The notes: generated by a model from the sequence alone, not told the origin. A stretch of 64,000 nt of DNA from an uncultured Alphaproteobacteria bacterium (GCA_902537235.1 CACBAO010000004.1:43200-107199), one strand, 5' to 3'; positions 1 to 10,915 are shown, numbered from the stretch's first letter. Made by a program: numbers and translations.

Positions 1-186
1 TCAAAAGGTCATCCAGTAGGAGCAACCGGATTATCTATGATACACGAGCTTGCCGTTCAGCTTAAGGGAGAAGCAGGAGAACGACAAAGTCAAAGAAACA
101 AAATTGGCCTTGCTGAAAATGGTGGAGGTGTAATTGGTTTTGAAGAAGCTGCGTGTTCTGTAATAATTTTGGAAGGTTCTTATTAG
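1..186 (+). CDS. C-terminal fragment of a thiolase / acetyl-CoA acetyltransferase family protein (runs off left edge)
   Basis: Frame 1 translates to [61 protein letters not shown]; GHPxGATG is the thiolase C-terminal motif. Not in the ORF track because it is open at the 5' end. Confidence 0.85.
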   Translation, partial: SKGHPVGATGLSMIHELAVQLKGEAGERQSQRNKIGLAENGGGVIGFEEAACSVIILEGSY

Positions 187-1718
187 GACCAGTAAGGCTC
201 TCTTAGAACTCTTTTCAAAACTTTACCTAATGCATTTCTGGGGAAATCCTCTCTAATTTCAACATTATGTAATCTTTGATGTTTTGCTAACCTTTCGTTG
301 CACCACTTTTTCACTTTATTACAATCTAATTTAACTCCGTTCTTTGGTATTATCAGAGCCAAGCATGTTTCTCCCCACTTATCATGAGGAATGCCTATTA
401 CAGTAACGTCAACTATATCTGGGTGCTTCCCGACTACCTCTTCTATGTCTACTGGAAACACATTCAAGCCTCCCGATATTATCATATCTTTTTTGCGATC
501 TAGAATAGTTAAAAACCCGTCCTGATCCAAGCTACCTATATCTCCAGATTTAATAAAACTTCTACCTCTATTATCAGTCCATATAAGCTTCTTGGTAAGC
601 TCTGGTTCACGATAATACTCTTTCATCATTCCAGCTCCATAACCCGCTATCTCACCTGGCACGTTTGGAGGGCACTCCGAACCTTTTTCATCAATAATTT
701 TTATCTCAAACCCTAAAACCGGGGTTCCAACGGAGCTAATTTTTTTCCTTTGATTATGTGGTTTTAACATTGTTGCGAAACCTTCTGAAAAGCCATAAAG
801 CTCGAATAAATTCTCACTTATGCTTGTTAAAATCTTTTCCTTAACATCAAGCCTCAGTGGAGACCCAGCTGACAAAATGGTTTTCAGGGAGTTAAAGCTA
901 TCTTTTTTAAGGTTTTCTAAAGACAGGATAGCGCTAAATTGAGGTGGAACAAGAAATGTATGTGTAATACTCTCTTTCTTCACCAACTCCACAAAGGCTT
1001 GTGGGTCAAACCCATTCATAACATGAAGTGTGCCACCAACAAATAATGTGGGTAACATCATGAGCCAAGTGCCATTTGAATAAAGTGCTGTTGTCGTTAG
1101 AGACTTACATTCTGAATTAAATGACATTTCTATCGCATTAGACGTAGCCCAATGACTTCTTGCCCTGTGGGTTTGGACTATGCCTTTTGGGACACCTGTC
1201 GTACCTGATGAATAAATGATATTGAAATTATCCTCTGGGCTACAATTATAGTCAAAACCATAATCTTTCTCTTGAAAAGAAATTTTTTTCCAACAGTCCA
1301 ACTCTCCGCCTACATACAAGAGTTTATCTTCTTCAATATTTGTAAAATGTGACGTATCTGAGGTAACTAAATTTTTAAATTCGTTGTCTACTACAAATAG
1401 TTTTGCATCACTATTATTTACCAAAACAGTTACTTGCTCTTTAGTTAAAAGACCTGATAGAGGCACAACACACGCTCCCGTTTTGACTATCCCAAAAATT
1501 AGCTCTATTATCTCAGGCCTATTTCCTACTAACAGCGCGACGTTATCTCCTTTATTAACACCCATTTCCTTAAAAAAATTTGCCACTTTGTTTACATTTT
1601 GTTTAAGATTTCCCCACAGCCTAGTAATTTCACCACAACATACAGCTGGTTTTTCAGGTTGATAAGTACCATGGGCCTCTATTACATTTAAAATATCGAA
1701 ATGGGTGTTATCAATCAT
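183..1718 (-). CDS. AMP-dependent acyl-CoA synthetase/ligase
   Basis: ORF 511 aa; [12 protein letters not shown]-loop, [14 protein letters not shown] and [11 protein letters not shown] motifs of the ANL superfamily. Confidence 0.93.
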   Translation of the reverse strand: MIDNTHFDILNVIEAHGTYQPEKPAVCCGEITRLWGNLKQNVNKVANFFKEMGVNKGDNVALLVGNRPEIIELIFGIVKTGACVVPLSGLLTKEQVTVLVNNSDAKLFVVDNEFKNLVTSDTSHFTNIEEDKLLYVGGELDCWKKISFQEKDYGFDYNCSPEDNFNIIYSSGTTGVPKGIVQTHRARSHWATSNAIEMSFNSECKSLTTTALYSNGTWLMMLPTLFVGGTLHVMNGFDPQAFVELVKKESITHTFLVPPQFSAILSLENLKKDSFNSLKTILSAGSPLRLDVKEKILTSISENLFELYGFSEGFATMLKPHNQRKKISSVGTPVLGFEIKIIDEKGSECPPNVPGEIAGYGAGMMKEYYREPELTKKLIWTDNRGRSFIKSGDIGSLDQDGFLTILDRKKDMIISGGLNVFPVDIEEVVGKHPDIVDVTVIGIPHDKWGETCLALIIPKNGVKLDCNKVKKWCNERLAKHQRLHNVEIREDFPRNALGKVLKRVLREPYWS

Positions 1719-1811
1719 GCTAAGGACTCCGATTTTAATATTAAAAGCATTATCTATAATTTATTATAGGCGTTATGATAATAGCGAATTAAGAATTAAA
1801 GAAATCAATAA

Positions 1812-2978
1812 ATGATAAAATCATGTATCTTCAGCACTTTTTTGCTTTTTGCCTGTAGTAACGTTGTTCAAGGATTTTCGACTACCGCAAGGACAGCTCT
1901 AGTTATTGATAACACAACTGGTGAAGTTTTACTTTCTAAAAGCATTGATCGTCCAATTCCTCCGGCGTCAATGTCGAAATTGATGACACTATTTATGGTG
2001 TTTGAAAGTTTGGAGGAAGGAAAGATAGAAATGAATGATACCTTTAGAGTCTCAAAAAAAGCTTGGAAAAAGGGTGGGTCTAAGATGTTCCTTCGAGAAG
2101 GAGAGAACGTAACAATTGAAAATCTAATTAAAGGCGTCATCATCCAATCAGGAAATGATGCGTGTATCGTTTTGGCAGAAGGAATAGCTGGAACAGAAGA
2201 AAATTTTGCAGAACTAATGACCATAAGAGCGAAAGAGATAGGACTGACAAACTCCAATTTTACAAATTCCACTGGTTGGCCTGATCCTCAACACTATATG
2301 ACCTCAAGGGATCTTATTACCCTTGCAAATAAAATAAGGGAAGAATATCCATCCTATTACAAAATATTCGATGATTTGGAGTTTACCTGGGATGGGATTT
2401 CTCAAAAAAATAGAAATCCTTTGCTTTCTATGAATCTAGGTGCTGATGGGTTGAAAACTGGATATACTGAGGAAGCTGGTTATGGTTTAATCGCTTCAGC
2501 GAAACAAAACGGGAGACGAATAACTTTTGTTATTACTGGCCTTAAATCTATTGGGCAAAGAACCCGTGAAGCAAAAGGAATAACGACGTGGGCCTTTAAG
2601 AAATTTAAACTGGAAACTTTTTTTGAAAAGGGCTCCACTATTCTAGAAGCTCCAGTTTGGAGAGGTGAGAAAGAAACTGTAAAGATATCTGCTAGCAATG
2701 ATGTTCAAATCCTTCTTGCTAATGATTCAAAAGAAAAAGTTAAAATGCATGTTATCTTAAAAGAACCATTAGTAGCTCCCTTAAAGAGAGGACAAAGAAT
2801 AAAAGGTCAGCTAGTAATTAAAACAAATCCCCTAATCAAGACTGATAATGAGAAAAAACAGCTATTTTTTCCTATAGAGGTTAGTGAAGATATAGATAAA
2901 GGAGGTTTGGCAAACAAACTAACAACTAATTTGAATACTTTGAAATCAAGTCTTTTTTCTCTATTTGGAACTAACTAA
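1812..2978 (+). CDS. dacA: D-alanyl-D-alanine carboxypeptidase (penicillin-binding protein 5/6 family)
   Basis: SMSK, SGND and KTGYTEEAGY (SxxK, SxN, KTG) motifs; signal peptide; C-terminal PBP5-like domain. Confidence 0.94.
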   Translation: MIKSCIFSTFLLFACSNVVQGFSTTARTALVIDNTTGEVLLSKSIDRPIPPASMSKLMTLFMVFESLEEGKIEMNDTFRVSKKAWKKGGSKMFLREGENVTIENLIKGVIIQSGNDACIVLAEGIAGTEENFAELMTIRAKEIGLTNSNFTNSTGWPDPQHYMTSRDLITLANKIREEYPSYYKIFDDLEFTWDGISQKNRNPLLSMNLGADGLKTGYTEEAGYGLIASAKQNGRRITFVITGLKSIGQRTREAKGITTWAFKKFKLETFFEKGSTILEAPVWRGEKETVKISASNDVQILLANDSKEKVKMHVILKEPLVAPLKRGQRIKGQLVIKTNPLIKTDNEKKQLFFPIEVSEDIDKGGLANKLTTNLNTLKSSLFSLFGTN

Positions 2979-3595
2979 TGAAAGGCTTATTTATTAGTTT
3001 TGAAGGTATTGATGGTTGTGGAAAATCTACACAGATAGATATCCTTTCAAAACACTTTACTAAAAAGAAAAAACCTTTTGTTAAAACAGAGGAACCTGGA
3101 GGAACCAAGGGATCAAATGAAATAAGGAAAATACTTCTTAAAGAGAATAATTTTAAATGGTCAGTTGAAACTGAGACTTTGCTTTTCATGGCTGCCAGAA
3201 ATGATCATGTAGAGAAAGTTATCAAGCCAGCCATCAAAGAAAATAAAATTGTTATTTGTGATCGATTTATGGATAGCACCTTAGTTTATCAAGGAATGCG
3301 AAGCAGTAAGGCTAAAACATTGAGCCTAAGCCTATTTAAACTGATAGCAATTAATCCAGATATTACATTTCTCATTGATATGGACCCTGAAATTGCTTTA
3401 AACCGGGCATTGAGCAGACAAACTGATGAAGACAGATTCGAAAACTATGGAATTAATTTTCAATACAAATTACGAAAAAACTTTCTGGATATTGCGAATA
3501 AACATACTGAAAGAATAAAGATTATAAATGGAGATCAAAACCCAGAAACTATTGCTTCTCAAATAATTGAAAACATAAATGAACTAATTCAATAA
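2978..3595 (+). CDS. tmk: Thymidylate kinase
   Basis: FEGIDGCGKSTQ P-loop, DRF motif, about 205 aa; overlaps dacA stop by 1 nt. Confidence 0.95.
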   Translation: MKGLFISFEGIDGCGKSTQIDILSKHFTKKKKPFVKTEEPGGTKGSNEIRKILLKENNFKWSVETETLLFMAARNDHVEKVIKPAIKENKIVICDRFMDSTLVYQGMRSSKAKTLSLSLFKLIAINPDITFLIDMDPEIALNRALSRQTDEDRFENYGINFQYKLRKNFLDIANKHTERIKIINGDQNPETIASQIIENINELIQ

Positions 3596-3596
3596 T

Positions 3597-4658
3597 ATGA
3601 TAGATGAAAAAAATCTTACCGTTGAGGTGTCTTCAGATATTTTAGCTCCTTTTCTTATTGGGCATACGGAACAGATATCTTTAATATTACGTTCAATAAA
3701 AACCAACAAAATTCCTAACGCGTGGCTTTTTCATGGACCTCTAGGAGTTGGAAAAGCCTCTTTAGCATTAAATGTAGCGAAGATATTATCAAATATTGAT
3801 TCTTCAAAAACGGAGTGCATGAGTGACCTTTCTGAAAGTGATTTAAGAAACCCTAAAACATCTTTTAATTTTAATAATGTTTTTCACTGCAAAAGAAAAT
3901 GGGATGATAGAAAGAAAGATTTTCAAAAGTATATTCCTATTGATGATATCAGAGATATTAATAAAAGATTTTCTTTATCTTCCACCGATCATTCTTATAA
4001 AATTTGTATAATTGATACAACGGAAGACCTCAATCTGTCTGCATCAAATTCGCTCTTAAAGATGCTTGAGGAGCCCCCTAAAAACACACTTTTCATTTTA
4101 ATATCAAATAATCAGCAAGCTATTTTGCCAACGATCCTTTCCAGATGCCAAAAGGTAAGCTTCAAAAAGTTAAAGGTACAAGACCTTCGAGAAATATGCG
4201 CAGAGTTTTTAAAAAAAAACCAATTTAGTAATTCAGAAGAGACAGATTTACTATCTTCGTGCCAAGGCTCAGCAGGAAAGCTTCTAACCTTTATAGACAA
4301 GGAGTATATTAGTTATTTTAATAACATGAAAGCGTTATTATCAAATCTTCCAAATCTAAATAGAAGACAAATGATAACATTATTATCAAGAAACAAAGAA
4401 TACCTTTATAGCAATGATCCAGATAAGTCTGCATTTGGCATCATTTTGCGTTTGATAGGTTCTATTGCAAAGCAAGAAATCAAGTTAAGAATAAACGCGA
4501 GCATAAAACCACCAAATACAGCCCTAATAGCAGCTCACTTGTATTCACAAATTTCACTTTTGAGACACCACTCAATCGAGTATAATCTCGATATGAAAAA
4601 AGTTGTCTTTCTTGCCATAAACATAATAGAACTAGCCTTTGAAAAATACAAAAGATAA
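3597..4658 (+). CDS. holB: DNA polymerase III subunit delta'
   Basis: FHGPLGVGKASLA, NSLLKMLEEPPKNTLFILIS and SRCQ motifs of clamp-loader delta'; position after tmk. Confidence 0.9.
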   Translation: MIDEKNLTVEVSSDILAPFLIGHTEQISLILRSIKTNKIPNAWLFHGPLGVGKASLALNVAKILSNIDSSKTECMSDLSESDLRNPKTSFNFNNVFHCKRKWDDRKKDFQKYIPIDDIRDINKRFSLSSTDHSYKICIIDTTEDLNLSASNSLLKMLEEPPKNTLFILISNNQQAILPTILSRCQKVSFKKLKVQDLREICAEFLKKNQFSNSEETDLLSSCQGSAGKLLTFIDKEYISYFNNMKALLSNLPNLNRRQMITLLSRNKEYLYSNDPDKSAFGIILRLIGSIAKQEIKLRINASIKPPNTALIAAHLYSQISLLRHHSIEYNLDMKKVVFLAINIIELAFEKYKR

Positions 4659-5439
4659 TAAATCAGCTTTAATCGACAGCCATTGCCATTTGGACTTCAA
4701 AACATTAAATGACGATCTTTTAGGTATATTGAGTAGAGCAAAATCTGAAGGTGTAACAAAAATGTTGACCATCGGGACAAATTTTAGAGAGATAAGCCAA
4801 ACTATTTCGACAAGTGAAAGATTTGAAGAGATCTTTTTCGCTGCTGGGGTTCATCCCAATCAACCATCTGAAAACTTAATATTTAAAAGTGGAGACTTAT
4901 TGAAGATTTGTGAGCATAAAAAAATGATAGGAATTGGTGAAACGGGTTTAGATTTTCATTATTCATTGCATAGTAAAAAAGAACAAATTAATTCACTAAT
5001 TCAACATATAGAAATCGCTAAGGAAGCAGATTTACCAGTTATAATTCACGCGAGAAACGCGGATACGGAAATTAGCAAAATTCTTTATCAGCAATACCGT
5101 CAAAGCTCTTTTTCGTGTGTTATGCATTGCTTTTCTTCAAGTGCTTATCTTGCAGAAAAGGCTATTGAAATGGGGTTTTTTCTGTCAATGTCAGGGATCA
5201 TTACATTTAAAAATTCTCAAAACCTTAGAGACATATTCTCTAAAGTTCCATTAGACAGACTTTTAGTGGAAACAGACAGTCCCTATCTTGCTCCGGTACC
5301 ACATCGAGGAAAATCCAACGAACCTGCTTTTGTATCCTTTATTGCTCAAAAGGGTGCCGAAATTTTAAATGTTGATGAAGATGTTTTTAGGAATCAGACC
5401 ACGAAAAATTTTTTTTCTCTTTTCAAGAAAGCAGTTTAA
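4639..5439 (+). CDS. tatD: TatD family metal-dependent hydrolase (deoxyribonuclease)
   Basis: IDSHCHLDF, GETGLDFHY, HCFSS and ETDSPYLAPVPHRGK motifs; TTG start in the ORF track. Confidence 0.93.
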   Translation: MKNTKDNKSALIDSHCHLDFKTLNDDLLGILSRAKSEGVTKMLTIGTNFREISQTISTSERFEEIFFAAGVHPNQPSENLIFKSGDLLKICEHKKMIGIGETGLDFHYSLHSKKEQINSLIQHIEIAKEADLPVIIHARNADTEISKILYQQYRQSSFSCVMHCFSSSAYLAEKAIEMGFFLSMSGIITFKNSQNLRDIFSKVPLDRLLVETDSPYLAPVPHRGKSNEPAFVSFIAQKGAEILNVDEDVFRNQTTKNFFSLFKKAV

Positions 5440-5441
5440 AC

Positions 5442-6236
5442 GTGCTTTTTAAGTTTAAAATTTTGGGCTGTGGCTCATCAGGAGGAGTTCCTAGAGTTGG
5501 CTTCGGGTGGGGTAAGTGTGATCCTAAAAATAAAAAAAACAGGCGATTGAGATGTTCTTTACTGGTAGAAAAAATCTCCAAGTCAGAGAAAACAACCGTG
5601 TTGATAGATACAGGACCAGATGTGAGAGAACAACTTTTAACAGCAAACGTTATTGATTTAGACGCTGTTATATATACCCACGCACATGCTGATCATGTTC
5701 ATGGTATAGACGACTTAAGGACACTAGCTTACAAAAAGAAATCAAAAATTCCTTTATGGGCAGATAAAGCGACCCAAGAGAGGCTATTACAAGGTTTCTC
5801 ATATATTTTTAAAACACCAAATAAAAGCAAATATCCATCGATCTGTGAATTAAATTTAATTGAATCAGCAGATGTAAAAATCCAAGGTGCCGGGGGGGAA
5901 ATTAATTTTCAACCAATATCTGTTAACCATGGAGATATAGACTCACTCGGATTTAAAATAAATAATCTCGCATACATCCCTGACGTTCTTGATATTCCAC
6001 CATCTAGTTGGAAAAAGCTACAGGATCTGGATATACTAATAATAGACGCTCTTCGTAGGGATCCTCATCCTAGTCACACACATCTAGATAAAACACTTTT
6101 CTGGCTTAAAAAGCTCAAGCCAAAGCGAGCTATCTTAACAAACTTGCATAATGATCTTGACTATTCTGAGCTAAAGAAAGAGCTTCCAGAAAATGTTGAA
6201 CCTGCATTTGATGGTCTTGCGATAACCATAAAATAA
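5442..6236 (+). CDS. MBL-fold metallo-hydrolase (PhnP-like phosphodiesterase)
   Basis: LGCGSSGGVPR, YTHAHADHVHGIDDLR; GTG start; classical neighbour of tatD in alphaproteobacteria. Confidence 0.9.
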   Translation: MLFKFKILGCGSSGGVPRVGFGWGKCDPKNKKNRRLRCSLLVEKISKSEKTTVLIDTGPDVREQLLTANVIDLDAVIYTHAHADHVHGIDDLRTLAYKKKSKIPLWADKATQERLLQGFSYIFKTPNKSKYPSICELNLIESADVKIQGAGGEINFQPISVNHGDIDSLGFKINNLAYIPDVLDIPPSSWKKLQDLDILIIDALRRDPHPSHTHLDKTLFWLKKLKPKRAILTNLHNDLDYSELKKELPENVEPAFDGLAITIK

Positions 6237-7171
6237 TGCTTTTCAAAATCACTATTGTAGTTCTCCCCGTTTTTGTACTAATAGCCCTAGGCTTTTTTTC
6301 TTCTTACCTACATTTATTAAATCGGCAGTTAGTTGATGGTCTTACAAAATTTTGTCAAGATTTTGGAATTCCATTTCTTCTGTTTTTCAATCTGGCAATT
6401 TTAGATCTTACTAGTGCTTTTAATATTGAACTCTTATTTTTTTTTTATATCTCAATGATAGTATCATTTATTATCATAAGTTGCGTTTCATTTTTAATAT
6501 TTAACCAGCCATATAAAAATTCCATTATACTTGGATTTTGTGCAATGTTTTCTAATGGCGTGCTTTTGGGGCTTCCCATTAGCGAGCTAGCATTTGGAAC
6601 AAACAGTCTCTTTGTTAATTATACTATAATTATTGGTCACGCACCATTGTGCTATTTAGTAGGAATTACATTTATAGAACTAGCAAAAATTGAAAACAAC
6701 TCTTTTCTAATGGGAGTAAAAAGATCTTTAAAGGCAATTTTATCGAACAACCTAACTATAGGAATAATACTAGGCATAGGCTTCAGTTTATTAAAATTTG
6801 AATTTTCAAAAACTACAGAGGAACTCCTTGAATTAGGCACGAGTTGGATTATACCAATTTCACTTTTTACAATGGGAGGCGTTTTATATCATTATAGGGT
6901 ATCGAAAGACTATAAAATACCTGCTACGATAATCTCTACATCACTATTAATCCAACCTGCCGTGGTTTATTTATTAGGCTCGCAATTTTCGAATATTGAA
7001 ATAGACTATTTAAGGAACGCAGTGATCATGGCTGCAATGGCTCCTGGCTTGAATGCATATTTTTTTGCAAACATGTATGGCGAATGCAAGGATATTGTTG
7101 CTACAACTATACTGACATCTACTGTGCTTACTGTATTTTCTTCTACTTTATGGATCTATTTTTTGAATTAA
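6236..7171 (+). CDS. AEC family auxin-efflux-carrier-like transporter
   Basis: About 10 hydrophobic segments; PGLNAYFFANMYG near the C-terminus is typical of AEC permeases. Confidence 0.8.
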   Translation: MLFKITIVVLPVFVLIALGFFSSYLHLLNRQLVDGLTKFCQDFGIPFLLFFNLAILDLTSAFNIELLFFFYISMIVSFIIISCVSFLIFNQPYKNSIILGFCAMFSNGVLLGLPISELAFGTNSLFVNYTIIIGHAPLCYLVGITFIELAKIENNSFLMGVKRSLKAILSNNLTIGIILGIGFSLLKFEFSKTTEELLELGTSWIIPISLFTMGGVLYHYRVSKDYKIPATIISTSLLIQPAVVYLLGSQFSNIEIDYLRNAVIMAAMAPGLNAYFFANMYGECKDIVATTILTSTVLTVFSSTLWIYFLN

Positions 7172-7172
7172 G

Positions 7173-7379
7173 CTATCTACCGAAATGAGTATTGAAGCTC
7201 TCTTGGCATAGTTTATAAGCAATACCCTCTTTGTTCATACCGCCAGTTCTGTGGCAGTGCGTTGCAACTGCGGCATCTTTATTTCCACTAACGAAATCTT
7301 GTGGTTTTTTGTAGAGCTTTGGGCCTCCACACGACATGCATAGACCAAATACAAAAAACAATATTGGAATTTTATTCAT
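7173..7379 (-). CDS. Small hypothetical lipoprotein
   Basis: 68 aa with signal peptide and Cys lipobox-like GLCMSCGG. Confidence 0.6.
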   Translation of the reverse strand: MNKIPILFFVFGLCMSCGGPKLYKKPQDFVSGNKDAAVATHCHRTGGMNKEGIAYKLCQESFNTHFGR

Positions 7380-7383
7380 CTCA

Positions 7384-8148
7384 TTACCTATTCTCTACTG
7401 CATAAGTCATACACTCTTTAAACTTTTTTTCAATACATTTTCTAGATAGATGCTCAGCTCGCTTAATTTGTTCTGCGGACATTTTTGTTTCTAACTCCGT
7501 TCTCAATTGGATGCTTCTACTTATACTAGCAATGTCTCTCGAGAGAAACGTTGACAAGTTACAACTAACATGCGCAAGAGTTAAATCTTTCTCTACACCC
7601 CGTCCTAGAATAAAATTTGTGGCTAATGCTAAGTGGGCCTCGGGGTTTCCTAACTGGGCAGATTTTGAAAACCAAAAATGACTTTCTTTAAATTTCCCAA
7701 ACTCTTCTTGCAATAAAGAGGCAAGTCTAAATTGTGCAATATCACTTTGATTAAATGATGCCTGTGAATACCAGTAAAGTGCTTTCTCCTTATCGATATC
7801 AGTTCCCTCGCCCTTTTCATATTTAAGTCCAACGTTTATTTGGGCTTGAATATGGCCGGATGACGCAGCCTTTTTAAAAAAAAACAATGCCTCTTTATCA
7901 TTTTGCAAGATCCCATCATATAGAAACCCCAATAAAAAATCAGCCTCTCTACTGCCAACTTCAGAGGCTGATTTCCAACTCTGCAAAGCATCAGCATAGT
8001 TTCCTTCATCATAAAAATTTAGTCCCTCTCTTATAAGACCTCTCGGCGAGTCCCCTACTATCAAACTACTATTAAAAGATAACAAAATAGACAAAGCGAG
8101 GATTGTTAATTTTGAAAAGTCGCTTTTAGGTTTTTTCTTTAGCAGCAA
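7384..8148 (-). CDS. Sel1-like (TPR) repeat protein
   Basis: Repeats such as ADFLLGFLYDG...AQINVGLKYEKGEGTDIDKEKALYWYSQAS typical of SLR proteins; N-terminal signal. Confidence 0.85.
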   Translation of the reverse strand: MLLKKKPKSDFSKLTILALSILLSFNSSLIVGDSPRGLIREGLNFYDEGNYADALQSWKSASEVGSREADFLLGFLYDGILQNDKEALFFFKKAASSGHIQAQINVGLKYEKGEGTDIDKEKALYWYSQASFNQSDIAQFRLASLLQEEFGKFKESHFWFSKSAQLGNPEAHLALATNFILGRGVEKDLTLAHVSCNLSTFLSRDIASISRSIQLRTELETKMSAEQIKRAEHLSRKCIEKKFKECMTYAVENR

Positions 8149-8370
8149 TTCAACATCTCCTTTTTTGGATCTTTATAGTTATACAACGATTGTCGTTTAA
8201 AGCACGTTTTATTCATTCATGATTTTTTAATGTTTTCCATATATTCTGTGGAAAACCCTGTGAATTAGTAAGAAAACCTTTTACTAAACCTCTATTCAAT
8301 AATAGGTTCGACCGATATGCCTAAAACTTAGGCAGCGTAAAGAAATAACTCTTGTAAAAGATAAATATTT

Positions 8371-8829
8371 TTGTACATATGCAGAATTATGATTTGGAGT
8401 AACAGAATGATAAAAGATTCAGAACACGAAGAGCTTAGCGAAACAGTAGATAGCAACAAAATGCATAATATCACTTCTAAGGCTGGGAGACTGGCAATGG
8501 AGTTAGCAGCAGAAAAAAAACGTTTGGCACAAGAGCTTGAAGAACTTCAAGGCGAATATGATGATATTAAACCTCTGACACCAACAGGAACCAGAGATTG
8601 GTATGTAAAGTGGGGCTCAATGATATTAGGTGTCTTAGGTGTTTTTCTTATATCTGCAGAAATATACCTATTTGGCCAGTTAGCTTACTTAATCAGTGCA
8701 GTTGGCTGGATTTATGTAGGTATGCAGTGGGGAGATAGAGCTATAATGATAGGTTCTGCTATAAGTGGTACTGCCGTAGCCATGTTTTTAATTGAAAACC
8801 CAAAGCTCTTTGACCAATTATTCAATTAA
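8371..8829 (+). CDS. Hypothetical membrane protein with N-terminal coiled-coil
   Basis: 152 aa, AELAAEKKRLAQELEELQ-like heptads then hydrophobic segments; true start may be the internal Met at about 8407. Confidence 0.65.
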   Translation: MYICRIMIWSNRMIKDSEHEELSETVDSNKMHNITSKAGRLAMELAAEKKRLAQELEELQGEYDDIKPLTPTGTRDWYVKWGSMILGVLGVFLISAEIYLFGQLAYLISAVGWIYVGMQWGDRAIMIGSAISGTAVAMFLIENPKLFDQLFN

Positions 8830-8850
8830 AAAGTGACATGCCTACTCAAG

Positions 8851-9699
8851 CTAAAAAGACTTTAAAAAATTATTTATCTTTTTAAAGGAGTCGCTCGCTA
8901 AATGCAAAGGGCGACCTGCTAATAAACCGCCATCTACGACGAAGTCTTGACCAGTTACGAACGTACTCTCATCACTTGCAAGGTATATAGCCAAGTTAGC
9001 GATATCTTCTGGCAACCCTGCTCTAGATATTGGTTGAAAGTCATTAAATGCGTCGCTTGATTTAAGATGATCATCACTAAGTGAGAGTTTTTCACCCTTT
9101 AATTTCTGCCCCACACCAAATATTTCTGTTACTATTGCTCCTGGAGAAATTGAATTTACCCTTACATTATATTTTGCTAATTCAAGAGAAATGACTTTGC
9201 TAAAGTGTATTACTCCCGCTTTGGCAGCCGAATAGACAGAGCCTCCACAACCACCCCAATGGCCCGCAATACTTGCTGTGTTCACTATGCTACCGTTGTT
9301 CTGCTTACTCATAATTCTTGTCACTTCTCTGGTCCCAATAATGACACTAGTCAGAAGAAGATCTAAACTATGTTTTATTTTATCGTAAGAAATATCTTCA
9401 ATATTTCTAACAAAATCAGGTGCGCCTGCATTATTGAACATAGCATCAATTTTTCCGTAGTGACTAGATACTTCTTCAACGAGTGTGCAGATCTGATCTT
9501 CGTATAATACATCACACTTAATAAACCGGCACCTCTTTCCTAGCTCCGTTGCTATTTTTTTTCCTTCATCTTCTCTCCTACCAGAAATAACCACTTCAGC
9601 TCCATGAGAGATTGAATATTTTGCTATTTCAAGCCCGATGCCGCTTGTTGCTCCTGTAATAACAACCACTTTATCCAGTAATCTTTTTGCCATGACCAA
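8851..9699 (-). CDS. Short-chain dehydrogenase/reductase
   Basis: VVITGATSGIGLEIAK, NNAGAPD, YSAAKAGV and NSISPGAIVT motifs. Confidence 0.92.
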   Translation of the reverse strand: MVMAKRLLDKVVVITGATSGIGLEIAKYSISHGAEVVISGRREDEGKKIATELGKRCRFIKCDVLYEDQICTLVEEVSSHYGKIDAMFNNAGAPDFVRNIEDISYDKIKHSLDLLLTSVIIGTREVTRIMSKQNNGSIVNTASIAGHWGGCGGSVYSAAKAGVIHFSKVISLELAKYNVRVNSISPGAIVTEIFGVGQKLKGEKLSLSDDHLKSSDAFNDFQPISRAGLPEDIANLAIYLASDESTFVTGQDFVVDGGLLAGRPLHLASDSFKKINNFLKSF

Positions 9700-9721
9700 T
9701 CCTATCCTTTACATTACTTAT

Positions 9722-10876
9722 TTATAGAAGATACTTCTTTTCTTTCATGAATATTTTAATTCTCTCTATACCATTTAATATCTCGGGTGTGCTTCTAGCA
9801 TAAGATAATCTAATCCATGACTTACCATTTATTGGATCAAAATCTATCCCCGGTGTTATAGCTACCCCTCCAATGTCTAACATTTTTTTTACAAAATCAT
9901 AGCTATCAGACGAAAATTCACTGATATCTATGTATAAATAAAATGCGCCATCTGGAGGTGCTATATTATTAAAACCAAGTTCAGGTAACGCTTTTAATAA
10001 ATTCTCTCTATTCTCTTTGTAAGTCACGAGGTTTTTTTCTAATTCCACTTTACCCTCAAACGCTCCAATTGCTAATATTTGACTGGCGTGCGAAGCACAT
10101 ATAAACATATTTTGCTGTATTCTTTCAACTATCCTCACATGTTCTTTAGGCACAACAATCCAACCTATTCTCCAGCCTGTCATAGAAAAATATTTTGAAA
10201 AAGAGTTTATTACATAGCAGTTATCACTAAACTCTAAGACAGTCGAAGGTTGCGTACAATATTGTATTCCGTGGTATATTTCATCGCTTATTAGTGAAAT
10301 CTTTCTATCTGCACAATAATCCACTAAAGCCCCTAAAGGCTCTCTATCAATCATAGAGCCAGTAGGATTTCCTGGTGAGGCAATTAGTAAGCCATTAATA
10401 TTATAACGGCTTAGATCACTCGGAGTTGGTTGAAATTTATTTTTTTCAGTAGTGTTTATAAGTACCGGATCTAAATTGAGAGTTTTCATAATTTGCCGAT
10501 AACTGGGATAGCCTGGATTAGCTAACCCCACTTTGTCAAGGTTGTCAAAGAGTGCGGTGAAAGCAAGTATAAAACCTGCTGATGAACCACCAGTTATTAT
10601 AATCCTGTTCCAATCGACATCCAAGCCATACCAATCGCCATATAATTCGGCAATTTTTTTTCTCAAATCAGGTAGCCCCAGTGCTACCGTATAACCCATT
10701 GTATTATTTTCCATAGCTTTCTTTAAGAAATCCTTGGCGGCTTCTGGCGCTGAGGTTCCTGGCTGCCCAACTTCCATATGAACCACTGTTTGTCCTTTTT
10801 GTTCAATTGAATTAGCTCTTTCCATGATATCCATCACAATAAAGGGACTAATTATACTTCTTTTGGAACTTTTCAT
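9722..10876 (-). CDS. Pyridoxal-phosphate-dependent aminotransferase (class I/II, aspartate aminotransferase family)
   Basis: VGQPGTSAPEA, SPGNPTGSMID, SDEIYHG and SFSKYFSMTGWRIGW. Confidence 0.93.
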   Translation of the reverse strand: MKSSKRSIISPFIVMDIMERANSIEQKGQTVVHMEVGQPGTSAPEAAKDFLKKAMENNTMGYTVALGLPDLRKKIAELYGDWYGLDVDWNRIIITGGSSAGFILAFTALFDNLDKVGLANPGYPSYRQIMKTLNLDPVLINTTEKNKFQPTPSDLSRYNINGLLIASPGNPTGSMIDREPLGALVDYCADRKISLISDEIYHGIQYCTQPSTVLEFSDNCYVINSFSKYFSMTGWRIGWIVVPKEHVRIVERIQQNMFICASHASQILAIGAFEGKVELEKNLVTYKENRENLLKALPELGFNNIAPPDGAFYLYIDISEFSSDSYDFVKKMLDIGGVAITPGIDFDPINGKSWIRLSYARSTPEILNGIERIKIFMKEKKYLL

Positions 10877-10915
10877 GTTCTTTGATTATTAAAAATTTTC
10901 TCTTGCCATAGTGTA

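Noticed and set aside
1868-2272. 134-aa minus-strand ORF
   Set aside because: Antisense to dacA, no motif; shadow ORF.
8280-8345. T-loop-like aataGGTTCGACC followed by a CCTAAAACTTAGG hairpin
   Set aside because: No acceptor stem, D-arm or anticodon arm could be assembled, so not called as tRNA or tmRNA.
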